Source: Geobacillus vulcani PSS1
Lineage (GTDB): Bacteria; Bacillota; Bacilli; Bacillales; Anoxybacillaceae
Direction of reading: 5' to 3'
NCBI RefSeq assembly: GCF_000733845.1
Contig: NZ_JPOI01000001.1
Coordinates: forward strand, 1,713,501 to 1,777,500
Length of the DNA stretch: 64,000 nucleotides
Under the pieces are notes generated by a model. It had not been told where the DNA came from and made no database searches. It saw only the letters and a list, made by a program, of their open reading frames with translations. This document shows positions 35,955 through 45,748 of the stretch, in pieces. The position numbers were made by a program, and so were the translations under genes. The first letter of the stretch is position 1; every line of letters starts with the position of its first letter.

Positions 35955-36002
35955 TTGCAAACAGTGTAGAGCAAACAGAGGGAAAGGATGGGGTGGAATG
36001 AT

Positions 36003-36983
36003 ATGGAATATGTGAAACTTGGCAACACCGGTTTGGACGTGTCGCGCATTTGCCTTGGCTGCATGAGCTTCGGCGTCGCCGATCGATGGATTCACCCGTG
36101 GGTGCTGGATGAGGAGAAAAGCCGTCCGATCATCAAAAAAGCTCTTGAGTTGGGGATTAACTTTTTTGATACGGCCAATGTGTATTCTGACGGAACGAGT
36201 GAGGAAATTATCGGGCGCATTTTAAAAGAGTACGCCAATCGGGAGGAAATCGTCATCGCCACGAAAGTGTATTTCTCTGTGCACGAAGGACCCAATCGGA
36301 AAGGGCTGTCCCGAAAAGCCATCATGAGCGAGATCGACAAAAGTTTGAAACGTCTAGGCACCGATTATGTCGATCTGTATCAAATTCACCGCTGGGATTA
36401 CGATACGCCGATTGAAGAAACGATGGAAGCGCTGCATGACGTGGTGAAAGCGGGAAAAGCGCGGTACATCGGCGCCTCTTCGATGTACGCCTGGCAGTTT
36501 TTGAAAGCCAACCACACAGCAGAAAAACACGGGTGGACGAAATTTGTGTCGATGCAAAATCATTATAATCTCATATATCGCGAGGAAGAACGGGAAATGT
36601 TGCCGCTTTGCCAAGAAGAAAACATTGCCGTCATTCCATACAGCCCGCTGGCGTCAGGAAGACTGGCGCGCGACGCATCGGAAACAACGCATCGTTCGGA
36701 AACCGATCAAATCCAACGGTCGAAATACGACACCACGGCCGAAGCGGATCGAGTGATCATCGAACGGGTCGCTGAGCTCTCCAAAAAACACGGCGTGAAG
36801 CGCGCGCAAATCGCGCTTGCTTGGCTGCTGCATAAAGAACCGGTCACCGCGCCAATCGTCGGGGCGACGAAGCTGTCCCATCTCGAAGAGGCTGTCGGTG
36901 CGCTATCCGTTTCATTAACGCCGGAAGAAATCGCTTATTTAGAAGAACCGTATGTGCCGCATCCGGTCGTTGGCCATCGGTAA
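36003..36983 (+). CDS. Aldo/keto reductase (YajO/AKR-type)
   Basis: A 326-residue NADPH-dependent reductase distinct from the gene at 34865: MEYVKLGNTGLDVSRICLGC start, catalytic Asp/Tyr in NFFDTANVYSDGTSEEIIG, Lys in VIATKVYF, His in YQIHRWDYDTPIEETMEAL, and cofactor motif PLASGRLARD. GATGGGGTGG precedes ATG 36003; an in-frame ATG at 35988 would lie in this site. The stop is followed directly by a copy of the dispersed repeat and then a terminator. Confidence 0.93.
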   Translation: MEYVKLGNTGLDVSRICLGCMSFGVADRWIHPWVLDEEKSRPIIKKALELGINFFDTANVYSDGTSEEIIGRILKEYANREEIVIATKVYFSVHEGPNRKGLSRKAIMSEIDKSLKRLGTDYVDLYQIHRWDYDTPIEETMEALHDVVKAGKARYIGASSMYAWQFLKANHTAEKHGWTKFVSMQNHYNLIYREEEREMLPLCQEENIAVIPYSPLASGRLARDASETTHRSETDQIQRSKYDTTAEADRVIIERVAELSKKHGVKRAQIALAWLLHKEPVTAPIVGATKLSHLEEAVGALSVSLTPEEIAYLEEPYVPHPVVGHR

Positions 36984-37124
36984 CCTAGGAGGCTGGTGAT
37001 TTAATCGTGGATACCGCTTTACAATGTTATTTCTCAATTAGAAAAACCTTGTTACATCGGTCCTGCTTTTCGCTCATTCTCCCATTGATGAAAGGAATCA
37101 GCGGTTTTTCACCAGCCTTCTAGG
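36984..37124 (+). repeat. Dispersed intergenic repeat, copy 2 (141 bp)
   Basis: Starts CCTAGGAGGCTGGTGATTTA and ends TTTTTCACCAGCCTTCTAGG, an almost perfect 15-bp terminal inverted repeat. The inner segment TATTTCTCAATTAGAAAAAC closely matches that of the inverted copy at 61088. It begins one base after the aldo/keto reductase stop codon. Confidence 0.85.
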
Positions 37125-37126
37125 GG

Positions 37127-37173
37127 AAAAGGCTGTCCGAAACACCCGGCTTGCCGGATCGGACAGCCTTTTT
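37127..37173 (+). terminator. Terminator after the repeat (aldo/keto reductase unit)
   Basis: AAAAGGCTGTCCGA (37127-37140) and TCGGACAGCCTTTTT (37159-37173) with a GC inner hairpin; it directly adjoins the repeat copy. Confidence 0.9.
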
Positions 37174-37309
37174 CGTTTGAAAATACCTGCAAAAACGAAG
37201 ACACGCGGGAAAAATGGGAAACGGTGTCATTGGTGTCGTTCAGCCGCGGCGGATTGGCCGTTGCAGCGGAGCCGGCGCTAACGTTTCCCATGGGCGCGGA
37301 TCGAAACGA

Positions 37310-38245
37310 TTACCGGCGCTTGGCGATGGCAAGCGCCTTTTTCGTATTGGCAAAATGAAGCTTGGCGCACGTCTCAAGCATCTCTTCCCCTCGCACGCGG
37401 ATGATTCGGGCGGCGGCTTCGTCAACGATGGCGCCGGCCCCTTTCGGAAGCGGGAGGCCGATGGTGCGGGATAATCGCTCCATCTCTTCTAAAAACACAT
37501 AGCGGGCGATGATCGAAGCCGCGGCGACCGCCACGTGCACGCTTTCTGCTTTCGGCAGGCAATGCACCCGCTCGCTGACGATGCGCGTTTCATCCGCGAG
37601 GTAGCGGAAATACAAGTCGCGTTCTAAAAATTGGTCGATGATGATCGCTTCCGGTTCGATGGGCGCGATGGCGTCAACGAGTTTCGCGAGCGTCCGGTTG
37701 TGAAGGAGCGCCTTCATTTTCGTCTGCGGCATGCCGCTTCGCTGCCAGCGGTTGTATGCGGCGTTGTCGAGCACGGTGACCGCATGCGGCGTCGTTTCCA
37801 TCATAGCCGGTGCGATCCGTTTGATCGCTTCATCGTTCAATTGTTTCGAATCTTTCACGCCGAGCGCCGCGATGTTGGCGATATGCGGCCGATCAACGTA
37901 GGCGGCGGCGACGACGATCGGGCCGAAATAGTCCCCGGTGCCGACTTCATCCGAACCGATGGCAGAAAGCTTCGCGAGCCTATGTTCCAATGGGGGCGAG
38001 GTGCTCTCTCTCCCCTGTCGTTTGGCTGGGTCAGCTCCCTGCTTCCCCATCCATTTCGCCGCTTCTTGTTCCGCCGCTTTCCCTTGAAACAGCACTTTCC
38101 CCGAGCGGTAGGCGGTGATCGCGACATCCGGGCGCTTGACGGCAAACAACGCTCCGGGTGGAAGCCGGTCGGACAAGGCGTCTTGGTAGTGAGCGCGCAA
38201 GGCGTCAAGAAGCTGTCGGTCGGCTTGAATCACATAGTTTGACAA
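37310..38245 (-). CDS. rnhC: Ribonuclease HIII
   Basis: Cleaves RNA in RNA-DNA hybrids. The 311-residue protein has the N-terminal TBP-like substrate-binding domain (1-85) and the RNase H fold with the catalytic acidic residues starting at Asp99-Glu100 in AIGSDEVGTGDYFGPIVVAA, then DSKQLNDEAIKRI and AIIIDQFLERDLYFRYL (Asp). Length equals that of characterised Geobacillus RNase HIII (about 310). Start TTG 38245 has GAGAGGGAACG upstream. Divergent from zapA, as in Bacillus subtilis. Confidence 0.96.
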   Translation of the reverse strand: MSNYVIQADRQLLDALRAHYQDALSDRLPPGALFAVKRPDVAITAYRSGKVLFQGKAAEQEAAKWMGKQGADPAKRQGRESTSPPLEHRLAKLSAIGSDEVGTGDYFGPIVVAAAYVDRPHIANIAALGVKDSKQLNDEAIKRIAPAMMETTPHAVTVLDNAAYNRWQRSGMPQTKMKALLHNRTLAKLVDAIAPIEPEAIIIDQFLERDLYFRYLADETRIVSERVHCLPKAESVHVAVAAASIIARYVFLEEMERLSRTIGLPLPKGAGAIVDEAAARIIRVRGEEMLETCAKLHFANTKKALAIAKRR

Positions 38246-38356
38246 CGTTCCCTCTCTCCTTTATCCTCTTCTGGATCCCTTTGTGTCGCATCTTTCCATT
38301 ATACCAGCGTTCGTGATATGATAAACAGTAGGATTTGGCGAAATGGGGGAGAAAGC

Positions 38357-38632
38357 TTGACAGAACAGCCAAAAACGCGGGTGAGCGTCCGCATCTACGG
38401 TCAAGACTATACGATCGTCGGCACGGAAAGCCCGGCCCATATCCGGCTTGTGGCGGCGTTCGTTGACGATAAAATGCATGAGTTCAGCGAAAGAAACCCG
38501 ATGCTTGATGTGCCGAAACTGGCCGTCTTGACGGCCGTCAATATTGCTAGTGAGTATTTAAAGTTAAAGGAAGAATACAACCGGCTTCGTGAACAGCTGA
38601 AGAAGGAGAAGGATGGGGGACGCGATGCTTGA
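38357..38632 (+). CDS. zapA: Cell division protein ZapA
   Basis: Stabilises FtsZ bundles at midcell. The 91-residue protein has the ZapA N-terminal domain (KTRVSVRIYGQDYTIVGTES) and a C-terminal coiled coil (SEYLKLKEEYNRLREQLKKE). Start TTG 38357 follows GGGGGAGAAAGC; an ATG at 38318 overlaps a likely -10 box (TATGAT at 38317-38322). The end overlaps the start of the next gene. Confidence 0.94.
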   Translation: MTEQPKTRVSVRIYGQDYTIVGTESPAHIRLVAAFVDDKMHEFSERNPMLDVPKLAVLTAVNIASEYLKLKEEYNRLREQLKKEKDGGRDA

Positions 38633-39164
38633 TGTCGTGTTGCTGTTTGTCCTGTTGCTCGGAGCGATGATTGGCTTAAAGCGCGGCTTTATTCTCCAAT
38701 TCATTCATATGGCCGGGTTTTTCATTGCTTTTTTCGTCGCCTACCGCTATTATGAGCGGTTTGTGCCGACATTGCGTCTTTGGATTCCGTATCCGACGTT
38801 TGGCGACCCGGAGACGGTGAAGCTGTTGTTTCAGAGCACCCATTTAGATGATGCCTATTATCGGGCGATTTCTTTTGCACTTTTATTTTTTGTGGTGAAA
38901 ATCGTTCTTCAGATCATCGGCTCGATGCTCGATTTCGTCGCTCAGCTGCCGCTGCTGCGCAGCGTCAACCGCTTGGCCGGGGCGGCGCTCGGATTTGCGG
39001 AAGTGTATTTGCTTGTCTTTTTGCTTTTGTATATCGGCGCGCTCGTGCCGATTGACAGCGTCCAAGAGCAGCTGCAGCGTTCGCTCATGGCAACTGTGAT
39101 TGTGAAACATACGCCGGTGTTGTCGGAGATGCTTGACCATTGGTGGATTCATGGCCGCGTCTGA
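38625..39164 (+). CDS. CvpA-family membrane protein
   Basis: A 179-residue protein with four membrane helices (about 3-20, 24-45, 80-100, 118-145) and the CvpA pattern LGAMIGLKRGFILQFIHMAG. In Bacillus subtilis the same gene (yshB) follows zapA. Two ATGs are possible, 38613 and 38625; the second, just after GGGGGACGCG, gives the family start (MLDVVLLFVL). It overlaps zapA. The role is uncertain; CvpA was named for colicin V production in E. coli. Confidence 0.88.
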   Translation: MLDVVLLFVLLLGAMIGLKRGFILQFIHMAGFFIAFFVAYRYYERFVPTLRLWIPYPTFGDPETVKLLFQSTHLDDAYYRAISFALLFFVVKIVLQIIGSMLDFVAQLPLLRSVNRLAGAALGFAEVYLLVFLLLYIGALVPIDSVQEQLQRSLMATVIVKHTPVLSEMLDHWWIHGRV

Positions 39165-39206
39165 CCGAGCGCGGCCGCGGTGTTTTGGGAAAGGAAGGGG
39201 ACGAGA

Positions 39207-40931
39207 ATGAACGTCCATAAAAAAGAGGTTATCCGCCTGCTCGAAACGATCGCATTGTATATGGAGATCAAAGGGGAAAATCCGTTTAAGGTGAACGCGT
39301 TTCGCAAAGCGGCGAACGCCTTGGAAACGGACGAACGAAGCCTGACGGAAATCGGCGATTTCACCGCCATTCCCAGCATCGGCAAAAGCACGGCGGCGAT
39401 CATCACCGAGTTTGTCGAAACCGGTTCATCGTCGGTGCTCGAAGAATTAAAGCGCGATATTCCGGAAACGTTGCTCGCCTTGCTTAAGATCCCGGGGCTT
39501 GGCGGCAAAAAAATCGCCAAGCTGCATCAAGAGCTGGGCATTGTCGATATGGACGGATTGAAAGAAGCGTGCCTGGCGGGAAAGGTGCGGGCGCTTCCCG
39601 GCTTCGGCGCGAAAACGGAGGAAAAGCTGCTGATGGCCATGGAAGAGGCGGGCAAACGCCCCGAGCGGCTGCCGCTTGCCCGGGTGTTGCCGATCGCGGC
39701 CGATATCGAGCGCCAGCTTGCCGAAATGGATGGGGTGGTTCGCTTTTCGCGGGCCGGCAGTTTGCGGCGCTGGAACGAAACGGTGAAAGATTTGGACTAT
39801 GTCATTGCCACCGCCCGCCCGGCGGTGGTGCGCGAGGCGCTGCTTCGGCTGCCGCACATCCGCGAGGTGATCGCCGCCGGGGAGACGAAAGTATCGCTTC
39901 TGTTCCAGTATGAGGATGAGATCGCCGCGGACTTCCGGCTGGTCAGCGAAGCGCAATTTGCGACCGCTCTTCACCATTTCACTGGATCGAAGGACCATAA
40001 TGTGCGGATGCGCCAGCTCGCCAAAGAACGCGGGGAAAAAATCAGCGAATACGGCGTCGAAGACCAAACGACAGGCAAGGTGAAAACGTTCCCGAATGAA
40101 GCGGCGTTTTACGCCCATTTCGGGCTGCCGTATATTCCGCCTGAGTTGCGTGAAGACGGCACGGAGGTGGAGCGGTTTTCGGCTGATTGGCCGCTTGTGC
40201 GCCTTGAAGACATGCAAGGCGATTTGCATATGCATTCGGCATGGAGCGACGGCGCGTGTTCGCTCGAGGAGCTTGCCGAGGCGTGCCGCCGCCGCGGCTA
40301 CCGGTATATCGCCATTACCGACCATTCGCACTATTTGAAGGTCGCCAACGGCTTGACGCCGGAGCGGCTGCGGCGCCAGCGCGAGGAAATTGAGCGGCTG
40401 AACGCGCGCTATTCGGATTTGACGATTTTGGCCGGCGTCGAAATGGATATTTTGCCGGATGGAACGCTAGATTATGATGATGATGTGCTCGAGGAGCTTG
40501 ATTTTGTCATCGCCGCCATTCATTCCGGGTTCAAACAGCCGCGTGAGACGATCATGAAGCGGTTGGAAGCGGCGCTTCGCCATCCGTGCGTCGATGTCAT
40601 CGCCCACCCGACCGGCAGGCTGATCGGCCAGCGCGCCGGCTATGACGTCGATATCGAGCGGCTGATCGAGCTGGCGGCGGAGACAAAGACGATCCTTGAG
40701 CTGAATGCCAATCCAAACCGGCTTGATTTGTCGGCTGCTTATGTGAAAAAAGCGGAGGAAGCAGGGGCGTACATCGCCATCAGCACGGACGCCCACCATT
40801 TGGACATGCTTGACGATATGGCGGTGGGGGTGGCCACGGCCCGGAAAGGCTGGATCAAGAAAGACACGGTCGTCAACACATGGCCGCTTGAGAAGCTGCA
40901 ACAGTTTTTGCGCGACAAACGAAAGAAATGA
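39207..40931 (+). CDS. polX: Family X DNA polymerase with PHP domain, PolX
   Basis: DNA repair polymerase/3'-5' exonuclease of 574 residues. N-terminal helix-hairpin-helix region (about 1-150, [40 protein letters not shown]), polymerase X palm with [19 protein letters not shown] (two catalytic Asp) and [11 protein letters not shown] (third), then the PHP phosphoesterase domain from residue 339, [11 protein letters not shown], with [22 protein letters not shown] and ISTDAHH as metal ligands. ATG 39207 follows AAGGAAGGGG. Its stop overlaps upstream codons of mutS2. Confidence 0.97.
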   Translation: MNVHKKEVIRLLETIALYMEIKGENPFKVNAFRKAANALETDERSLTEIGDFTAIPSIGKSTAAIITEFVETGSSSVLEELKRDIPETLLALLKIPGLGGKKIAKLHQELGIVDMDGLKEACLAGKVRALPGFGAKTEEKLLMAMEEAGKRPERLPLARVLPIAADIERQLAEMDGVVRFSRAGSLRRWNETVKDLDYVIATARPAVVREALLRLPHIREVIAAGETKVSLLFQYEDEIAADFRLVSEAQFATALHHFTGSKDHNVRMRQLAKERGEKISEYGVEDQTTGKVKTFPNEAAFYAHFGLPYIPPELREDGTEVERFSADWPLVRLEDMQGDLHMHSAWSDGACSLEELAEACRRRGYRYIAITDHSHYLKVANGLTPERLRRQREEIERLNARYSDLTILAGVEMDILPDGTLDYDDDVLEELDFVIAAIHSGFKQPRETIMKRLEAALRHPCVDVIAHPTGRLIGQRAGYDVDIERLIELAAETKTILELNANPNRLDLSAAYVKKAEEAGAYIAISTDAHHLDMLDDMAVGVATARKGWIKKDTVVNTWPLEKLQQFLRDKRKK

Positions 40932-40951
40932 ATCAGCTGGGGGTTAGATAC

Positions 40952-43306
40952 GTGCAACAAAAAGTGCTTCACACCCTAGAATTCGATAAAGTGAAAGCGC
41001 AGTTGGCCGAGCATGCGTCCTCGCCGCTCGGTTTGGAAAAAATCGATGCGCTCATACCGTCTTCTGATTTCAAGGAGGTGTCCGCTTGGCTCGAGGAAAC
41101 GGATGAAGCCGCTGCGGTCTTGCGGCTGGCCGGCTATGCGCCGCTCGACGGGGTGGTCGACGTTCGTCCGCATTTGAAGCGGGCGGCGATCGGCGGTACG
41201 CTCAGCCCACAAGAGCTGCTGGAAGTGGCGGCGACAGCGGCCGCAAGCCGGCAAATGAAGCGGCTGATCACCGATCTGCAAGAGGAGCACGGCGGCCTGG
41301 AGCGCCTTGCTTCGTATGCCGATGAGCTTGCCGAGGCGCCGGAACTCGAGCATGACGTTCGCCGCTCGATCGACGACCATGGCGAAGTATTGGATGCGGC
41401 GAGCGACCGCCTTCGCTCGCTGCGCGGGCAAATTCGGTCAGTGGAAGCGCGCATCCGCGAGAAACTCGAGAGCATCATCCGCTCGCCGTCGGCGCAAAAG
41501 CGGCTGTCGGACGCCATTGTTACGATCCGCAACGACCGGTACGTCATCCCGGTGAAACAAGAGTATCGAAGCGCTTACGGCGGCATCGTCCATGACCAGT
41601 CGGCGTCCGGGGCGACGCTGTTTATCGAGCCGCAGGCGGTCGTGGAGTTAAACAACGCGCTGCGCGAGGCGCGGATGAAAGAAAAGCAGGAAATCGAACG
41701 CATTTTGCGCGAACTTTCGGCCAAAGTCGCCGCACAGGCCGAGCCGCTTGCGCGGGCGGTCGAAGCGCTCGCGGCGCTTGATTTTGCGTTCGCCAAGGCG
41801 AAGTACGCCCGCCGGATTCAGGCGACAAAACCAGCCGTCAACAACCGCGGCTACCTTCGCTTTTGCCAAGCTCGCCATCCGCTGCTTGATCAAGAGAAGG
41901 CGGTGCCGAATGACATTGAGCTGGGCGGCGATTATACGACGATCGTCATCACCGGACCGAACACCGGCGGGAAAACGGTGACGTTAAAAACGATCGGCTT
42001 GTTGACAGTAATGGCGCAAGCGGGGCTGTTCATCCCGGCGGCCGACGGATCGGAAGCGGCGGTGTTCCGTTCTGTTTTCGCTGATATTGGCGATGAGCAG
42101 TCGATTGAACAAAGCTTGAGCACGTTCTCGTCCCATATGGTCAATATTGTCGACATTTTGCGCCATGTCGATGGCGAAAGCCTCGTGTTGTTTGACGAGC
42201 TCGGGGCCGGCACCGACCCGCAGGAAGGAGCGGCGCTGGCGATCGCCATTTTGGATGAAGTGCACGGCCGCGGGGCGCGGACGGTGGCGACGACGCATTA
42301 TCCCGAGTTGAAAGCCTACGGCTACAACCGCGCGGGCGTGGTAAATGCGAGCGTCGAATTTGACACCGAAACGCTCCGCCCGACGTATAAACTGTTGATC
42401 GGCATTCCCGGACGCAGCAACGCCTTTGACATTTCACGCCGCTTGGGGCTTGATGAGCGGATTATCGAGCGGGCGAAAGCCCAAGTGAGCGCGGAAAGCC
42501 ATAGCGTGGAAAACATGATCGCCTCGCTGGAGAAAAGCAAAAAGCAAGCCGAGGAAGACGAAGCGCGGGCGCGCGCGGCGCTTGAGGAAGCCGAGCGGAT
42601 GCGCGCTGAGTGGGAGCAAAAGCTCGAGGCGCTGGAAGAGGAAAAAGAAGAGCGGCTTGCTGAAGCGGCGAAGCAGGCAACTGACATCATCCGTGCGGCT
42701 GAGAGCGAGGCGGAGCGGATCATAAAGGAGCTGCGCCGCTTGCAAAAAGAAAAGCGGGCGGAAGTAAACGAGCAGGAGCTCGTCGAGGCGAAACAGCGGC
42801 TCGCTGCTGCGGTGCCAAAAGTGGAGAAGCGGAAAAAGGCGAAAAAGGCCGTCTCACGCCATGTGTTCCAGCCGGGCGATGAAGTGAGAGTCACGAGCCT
42901 CAACCAAAAAGGCTATTTGATCGAAAAAGTGTCGGACGACGAATGGCAAGTGCAGCTTGGCATTTTGAAAATGAAAATTCATGAGCGCGATTTGGAGTAT
43001 ATCGGCAGCGCGCCGGCGAACGAAGTGACGCCGGTTGCGACGGTGAAAGGCAAGGACGCCCATGTGAGCCTCGAGCTTGACTTGCGCGGCGAACGGTACG
43101 AAGACGCTCTCATTCGGCTTGAGAAATACTTGGATGATGCCGTGCTCGCCGGCTACCCGCGCGTTTCGATCATCCACGGCAAAGGGACGGGCGCTCTCCG
43201 TCAAGGAGTGCAGCAGTTTTTAAAACAACACCGAGCGGTGAAAAGCTTCCGGTTCGGAGAGGCGAATGAAGGCGGCACCGGAGTGACGATCGTGGAACTG
43301 AAATGA
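40952..43306 (+). CDS. mutS2: MutS2 (endonuclease, ribosome rescue/recombination control)
   Basis: A 784-residue MutS-family ATPase without mismatch-recognition domain. Walker A is TGPNTGGKT at 334-342, Walker [14 protein letters not shown], then a long coiled coil (about 515-630, [20 protein letters not shown]), KOW-like segment and the C-terminal Smr nuclease domain (about 705-784) with [11 protein letters not shown] and [10 protein letters not shown]. Start GTG 40952 (GGGGGTTAG upstream) reproduces the length and N-terminus of Bacillus MutS2; ATG 40928 in polX overlap is less likely. In Bacillus it suppresses recombination and splits collided ribosomes (known of the family). Confidence 0.96.
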   Translation: MQQKVLHTLEFDKVKAQLAEHASSPLGLEKIDALIPSSDFKEVSAWLEETDEAAAVLRLAGYAPLDGVVDVRPHLKRAAIGGTLSPQELLEVAATAAASRQMKRLITDLQEEHGGLERLASYADELAEAPELEHDVRRSIDDHGEVLDAASDRLRSLRGQIRSVEARIREKLESIIRSPSAQKRLSDAIVTIRNDRYVIPVKQEYRSAYGGIVHDQSASGATLFIEPQAVVELNNALREARMKEKQEIERILRELSAKVAAQAEPLARAVEALAALDFAFAKAKYARRIQATKPAVNNRGYLRFCQARHPLLDQEKAVPNDIELGGDYTTIVITGPNTGGKTVTLKTIGLLTVMAQAGLFIPAADGSEAAVFRSVFADIGDEQSIEQSLSTFSSHMVNIVDILRHVDGESLVLFDELGAGTDPQEGAALAIAILDEVHGRGARTVATTHYPELKAYGYNRAGVVNASVEFDTETLRPTYKLLIGIPGRSNAFDISRRLGLDERIIERAKAQVSAESHSVENMIASLEKSKKQAEEDEARARAALEEAERMRAEWEQKLEALEEEKEERLAEAAKQATDIIRAAESEAERIIKELRRLQKEKRAEVNEQELVEAKQRLAAAVPKVEKRKKAKKAVSRHVFQPGDEVRVTSLNQKGYLIEKVSDDEWQVQLGILKMKIHERDLEYIGSAPANEVTPVATVKGKDAHVSLELDLRGERYEDALIRLEKYLDDAVLAGYPRVSIIHGKGTGALRQGVQQFLKQHRAVKSFRFGEANEGGTGVTIVELK

Positions 43307-43320
43307 TGGGGGCGATGGCA

Positions 43321-43728
43321 ATGGCATCGTTTTGGGAGCAAGACATGGTGAAAACGGCGGCCAATTTCAGCGTTGCCGTGTTGTGCATCGTCGTCTTTTT
43401 AGCCGTATTTGAATTGGTGACGAAGTACAAAAACTGGGAAGAGATTCGCAAAGGCAATGTGGCGGTGGCGATGGCAACCGGCGGGAAAATTTTCGGCATC
43501 GCCAACATTTTTCGCTATGCACTCGCCCGCCATGAGTCGCTGCCGTCGATGATCGGCTGGGGAATGTATGGGTTTTTTCTTCTGCTCGCCGCTTACTTTA
43601 TTTATGAATTTTTGACGCCGAAATTCAATATTGATGACGAAATTGCCAATGACAACCGGGCCGTCGGATTCATTTCGCTGTCCATTTCCGTCGGCTTGTC
43701 GTTTGTCATCGGCGAAGGCATTCAGTAA
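43321..43728 (+). CDS. yshE: DUF350 membrane protein YshE
   Basis: A 135-residue membrane protein with four helices (about 12-33, 46-63, 75-95, 110-130), DUF350 family, following mutS2 as yshE does in Bacillus subtilis. Function unknown. Four in-frame ATGs compete (43303, 43306, 43315, 43321); GGGGGC at 43308-43313 is 7 bases from ATG 43321, and the product then matches the family length. Confidence 0.82.
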   Translation: MASFWEQDMVKTAANFSVAVLCIVVFLAVFELVTKYKNWEEIRKGNVAVAMATGGKIFGIANIFRYALARHESLPSMIGWGMYGFFLLLAAYFIYEFLTPKFNIDDEIANDNRAVGFISLSISVGLSFVIGEGIQ

Positions 43729-43741
43729 AGGGGAACAACGA

Positions 43742-43906
43742 ATGAACGCAGTAGTCAAATGGTTGTTGATCGCGGTCGGGCTGCTGTTGATCGCCGGCAT
43801 CGTCTATATGGCGGTGCGCAATCGGTCAGTCGATGTACTGGCGAAAATCTTGTTTGCCATCTGCGCGTGTTTTTTCTTTATTGGCTTAGTGTACTGGTTT
43901 TGGTAA
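43742..43906 (+). CDS. Small membrane protein (54 aa)
   Basis: A 54-residue protein with two hydrophobic helices (VKWLLIAVGLLLIAGIVYMA and VLAKILFAICACFFFIGLVYWFW shown as its core LFAICACFFFIGLVYWFW) and a short RNRS loop. AAAGGGGAACAACGA precedes ATG 43742, 13 bases after yshE, so it is likely cotranscribed. I do not recognise a family. Confidence 0.75.
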   Translation: MNAVVKWLLIAVGLLLIAGIVYMAVRNRSVDVLAKILFAICACFFFIGLVYWFW

Positions 43907-43938
43907 CGCTCGGGTTCAAGCCTGGCGTTCTTTTTTTT
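43904..43938 (+). terminator. Terminator before lcfA
   Basis: AACGCTCGGG and GCCTGGCGTT form an imperfect stem, followed by CTTTTTTTT. Confidence 0.8.
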
Positions 43939-43988
43939 GATGAAAAATTAGAAAAAGTGAAATAAAATAAAGGCAAGGGGGGATTGGG

Positions 43989-45689
43989 ATGGAAAAACCA
44001 TGGCTTGCTCATTACCCGCCGGAGATTCCGCATACGCTTGACTATCCAAGGAAAACGCTTTCTGATTATTTGCGGGAGACGGCGGAGCAATTCGGAGACC
44101 ATGAGGCGATCGACTTTTTGGGCAAGACGATGACGTTTCGCCAGCTGTACGAGCAAGCATTGACATTCGCGCATTATTTGCGGACGATCGGATTGAAAAA
44201 AGGGGATCGGGTGGCGATTATGCTGCCGAATTGCCCACAGGCGGTCATCAGCTACTACGGGACGCTCATGGCTGGCGGCATTGTCGTGCAGACGAACCCG
44301 CTTTACACCGAGCATGAGCTTGAATACCAGCTCAACGACAGCGGCGCCTCGGTGTTCGTGACGATGGATATTCTGTATCCAAAGGCGGAAGGATTGAAAG
44401 GGAGAACGCTGGTCAAACATTGGATTGTCACGAGAATGCAAGAGTATTTGCCCACGGTGAAGAAATGGCTGTATCCGTTTGTGCAGCGGAAGCAAAACAT
44501 GCCCATCGTCCGCATCGAGGAAAGCGAAACCGTTCATTTGTTCCGCACGATCGTCAGCCGGAAGGAAACGGCGCCGATCGGGGTGAACATCGATCCGGTG
44601 GACGATGTGGCGCTGCTGCAATATACAGGCGGCACGACGGGGCATCCGAAAGCGGCTATGTTGACGCATCGCAATTTGATTGCGAATACACTCATGTGCG
44701 CCCATTGGGTGTATAAGTGTAAAAAAGGCAAGGAAACGGTGCTCGGCGTGCTTCCGTTTTTCCACGTGTACGGCATGACGACGGTCATGAATTTGTCCGT
44801 GATGATGGCAAGCAAAATGGTGCTGCTCCCGCGGTTTGATGTGAAACAAACATTGAAAACGATCGAGCGCACCCGGCCGACGATGTTTCCAGGCGCGCCG
44901 ACGATGTACATCGCTTTGTTGAACCACCCAGATTTGCCGAAATATGATTTATCTTCAATCAACGTCTGCATCAGCGGCTCCGCTCCGCTGCCGGTCGAAG
45001 TGCAGGAGCAGTTTGAGCGGGCGACGGGCGGAAAACTCATTGAAGGATATGGGTTGACCGAGGCGTCCCCTGTCACCCACAGCAACTTCCTTTGGCATGG
45101 GGAGCGGGTGAAAGGAAGCATCGGCGTCCCATGGCCGGATACGGAAGCGAAAATCGTTTTGCTTGAAACGGGGGAAGAAGGAAAGCCTGGCGAGGTCGGA
45201 GAGCTGGTCGTGCGCGGTCCACAAGTGATGAAAGGCTACTGGAACCGCCCGGAAGAGACCGAGCAAGTGCTGCGCGACGGATGGCTGTACACCGGCGACA
45301 TCGGATATATGGATGAGCGCGGCTATTTTTACATCGTCGACCGCAAGAAAGATGTCATTATCGCCGGTGGTTACAACATTTACCCGCGCGAAGTCGAAGA
45401 AGCGCTGTATGAGCATCCGAAAGTGCAGGAAGCAGCCGTGATCGGCGTTCCTGATCCGTACCGCGGGGAGACGGTGAAAGCGTTCGTCGTGGTAAAACCT
45501 GGGGAAACGTGCAGCGAACAGGAGCTTGATGTGTTTATGCGCGAACGGCTTGCTGCTTACAAAGTGCCACGTCTGTATGAGTTCCGCAGCGAACTGCCGA
45601 AGACGGCAGTTGGAAAAATTTTGCGTCGCGTGTTGGTCGAAGAGGAGAAAAAGAAGCTTGACAAATCGGCAGAATTGACCGTAAAATGA
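43989..45689 (+). CDS. lcfA: Long-chain fatty acid-CoA ligase
   Basis: Activates fatty acids to acyl-CoA for beta-oxidation. The 566-residue AMP-forming ligase has the P-loop motif YTGGTTGHPK starting at Tyr212, the A5 motif IEGYGLTEASP, A7/A8 WLYTGDIGYMDERGYFYIVDRKKDVI and the C-terminal catalytic lysine in PKTAVGKILRR. GGGGGGAT before ATG 43989 is the ribosome site. First gene of lcfA-fadR-fadB-etfB-etfA, identical in order to Bacillus subtilis. No FadR palindrome was seen before lcfA itself; the clear one lies after it. Confidence 0.97.
   Translation: MEKPWLAHYPPEIPHTLDYPRKTLSDYLRETAEQFGDHEAIDFLGKTMTFRQLYEQALTFAHYLRTIGLKKGDRVAIMLPNCPQAVISYYGTLMAGGIVVQTNPLYTEHELEYQLNDSGASVFVTMDILYPKAEGLKGRTLVKHWIVTRMQEYLPTVKKWLYPFVQRKQNMPIVRIEESETVHLFRTIVSRKETAPIGVNIDPVDDVALLQYTGGTTGHPKAAMLTHRNLIANTLMCAHWVYKCKKGKETVLGVLPFFHVYGMTTVMNLSVMMASKMVLLPRFDVKQTLKTIERTRPTMFPGAPTMYIALLNHPDLPKYDLSSINVCISGSAPLPVEVQEQFERATGGKLIEGYGLTEASPVTHSNFLWHGERVKGSIGVPWPDTEAKIVLLETGEEGKPGEVGELVVRGPQVMKGYWNRPEETEQVLRDGWLYTGDIGYMDERGYFYIVDRKKDVIIAGGYNIYPREVEEALYEHPKVQEAAVIGVPDPYRGETVKAFVVVKPGETCSEQELDVFMRERLAAYKVPRLYEFRSELPKTAVGKILRRVLVEEEKKKLDKSAELTVK
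45658..45687 (+). promoter_or_regulatory. Internal promoter before fadR
   Basis: TTGACA at 45658-45663 and TAAAAT at 45682-45687, spacer 18, located in the last codons of lcfA. Its transcription start would fall on the FadR palindrome next to it. Confidence 0.7.
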
Positions 45690-45693
45690 AAAT

Positions 45694-45713
45694 ATGAATG
45701 ATGGTTCATTCAT
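45694..45713. promoter_or_regulatory. FadR operator
   Basis: Perfect palindrome ATGAATGATGGTTCATTCAT (8-4-8), matching the FadR site of Bacillus (TGAATGA-N4-TCATTCA). It sits at the +1 of the internal promoter, so FadR should repress its own gene and fadB-etfBA; long-chain acyl-CoA would release it. Confidence 0.92.
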
Positions 45714-45748
45714 TTGGCGGATGGAAAGTGAGAAAAGGAGAATCGATA

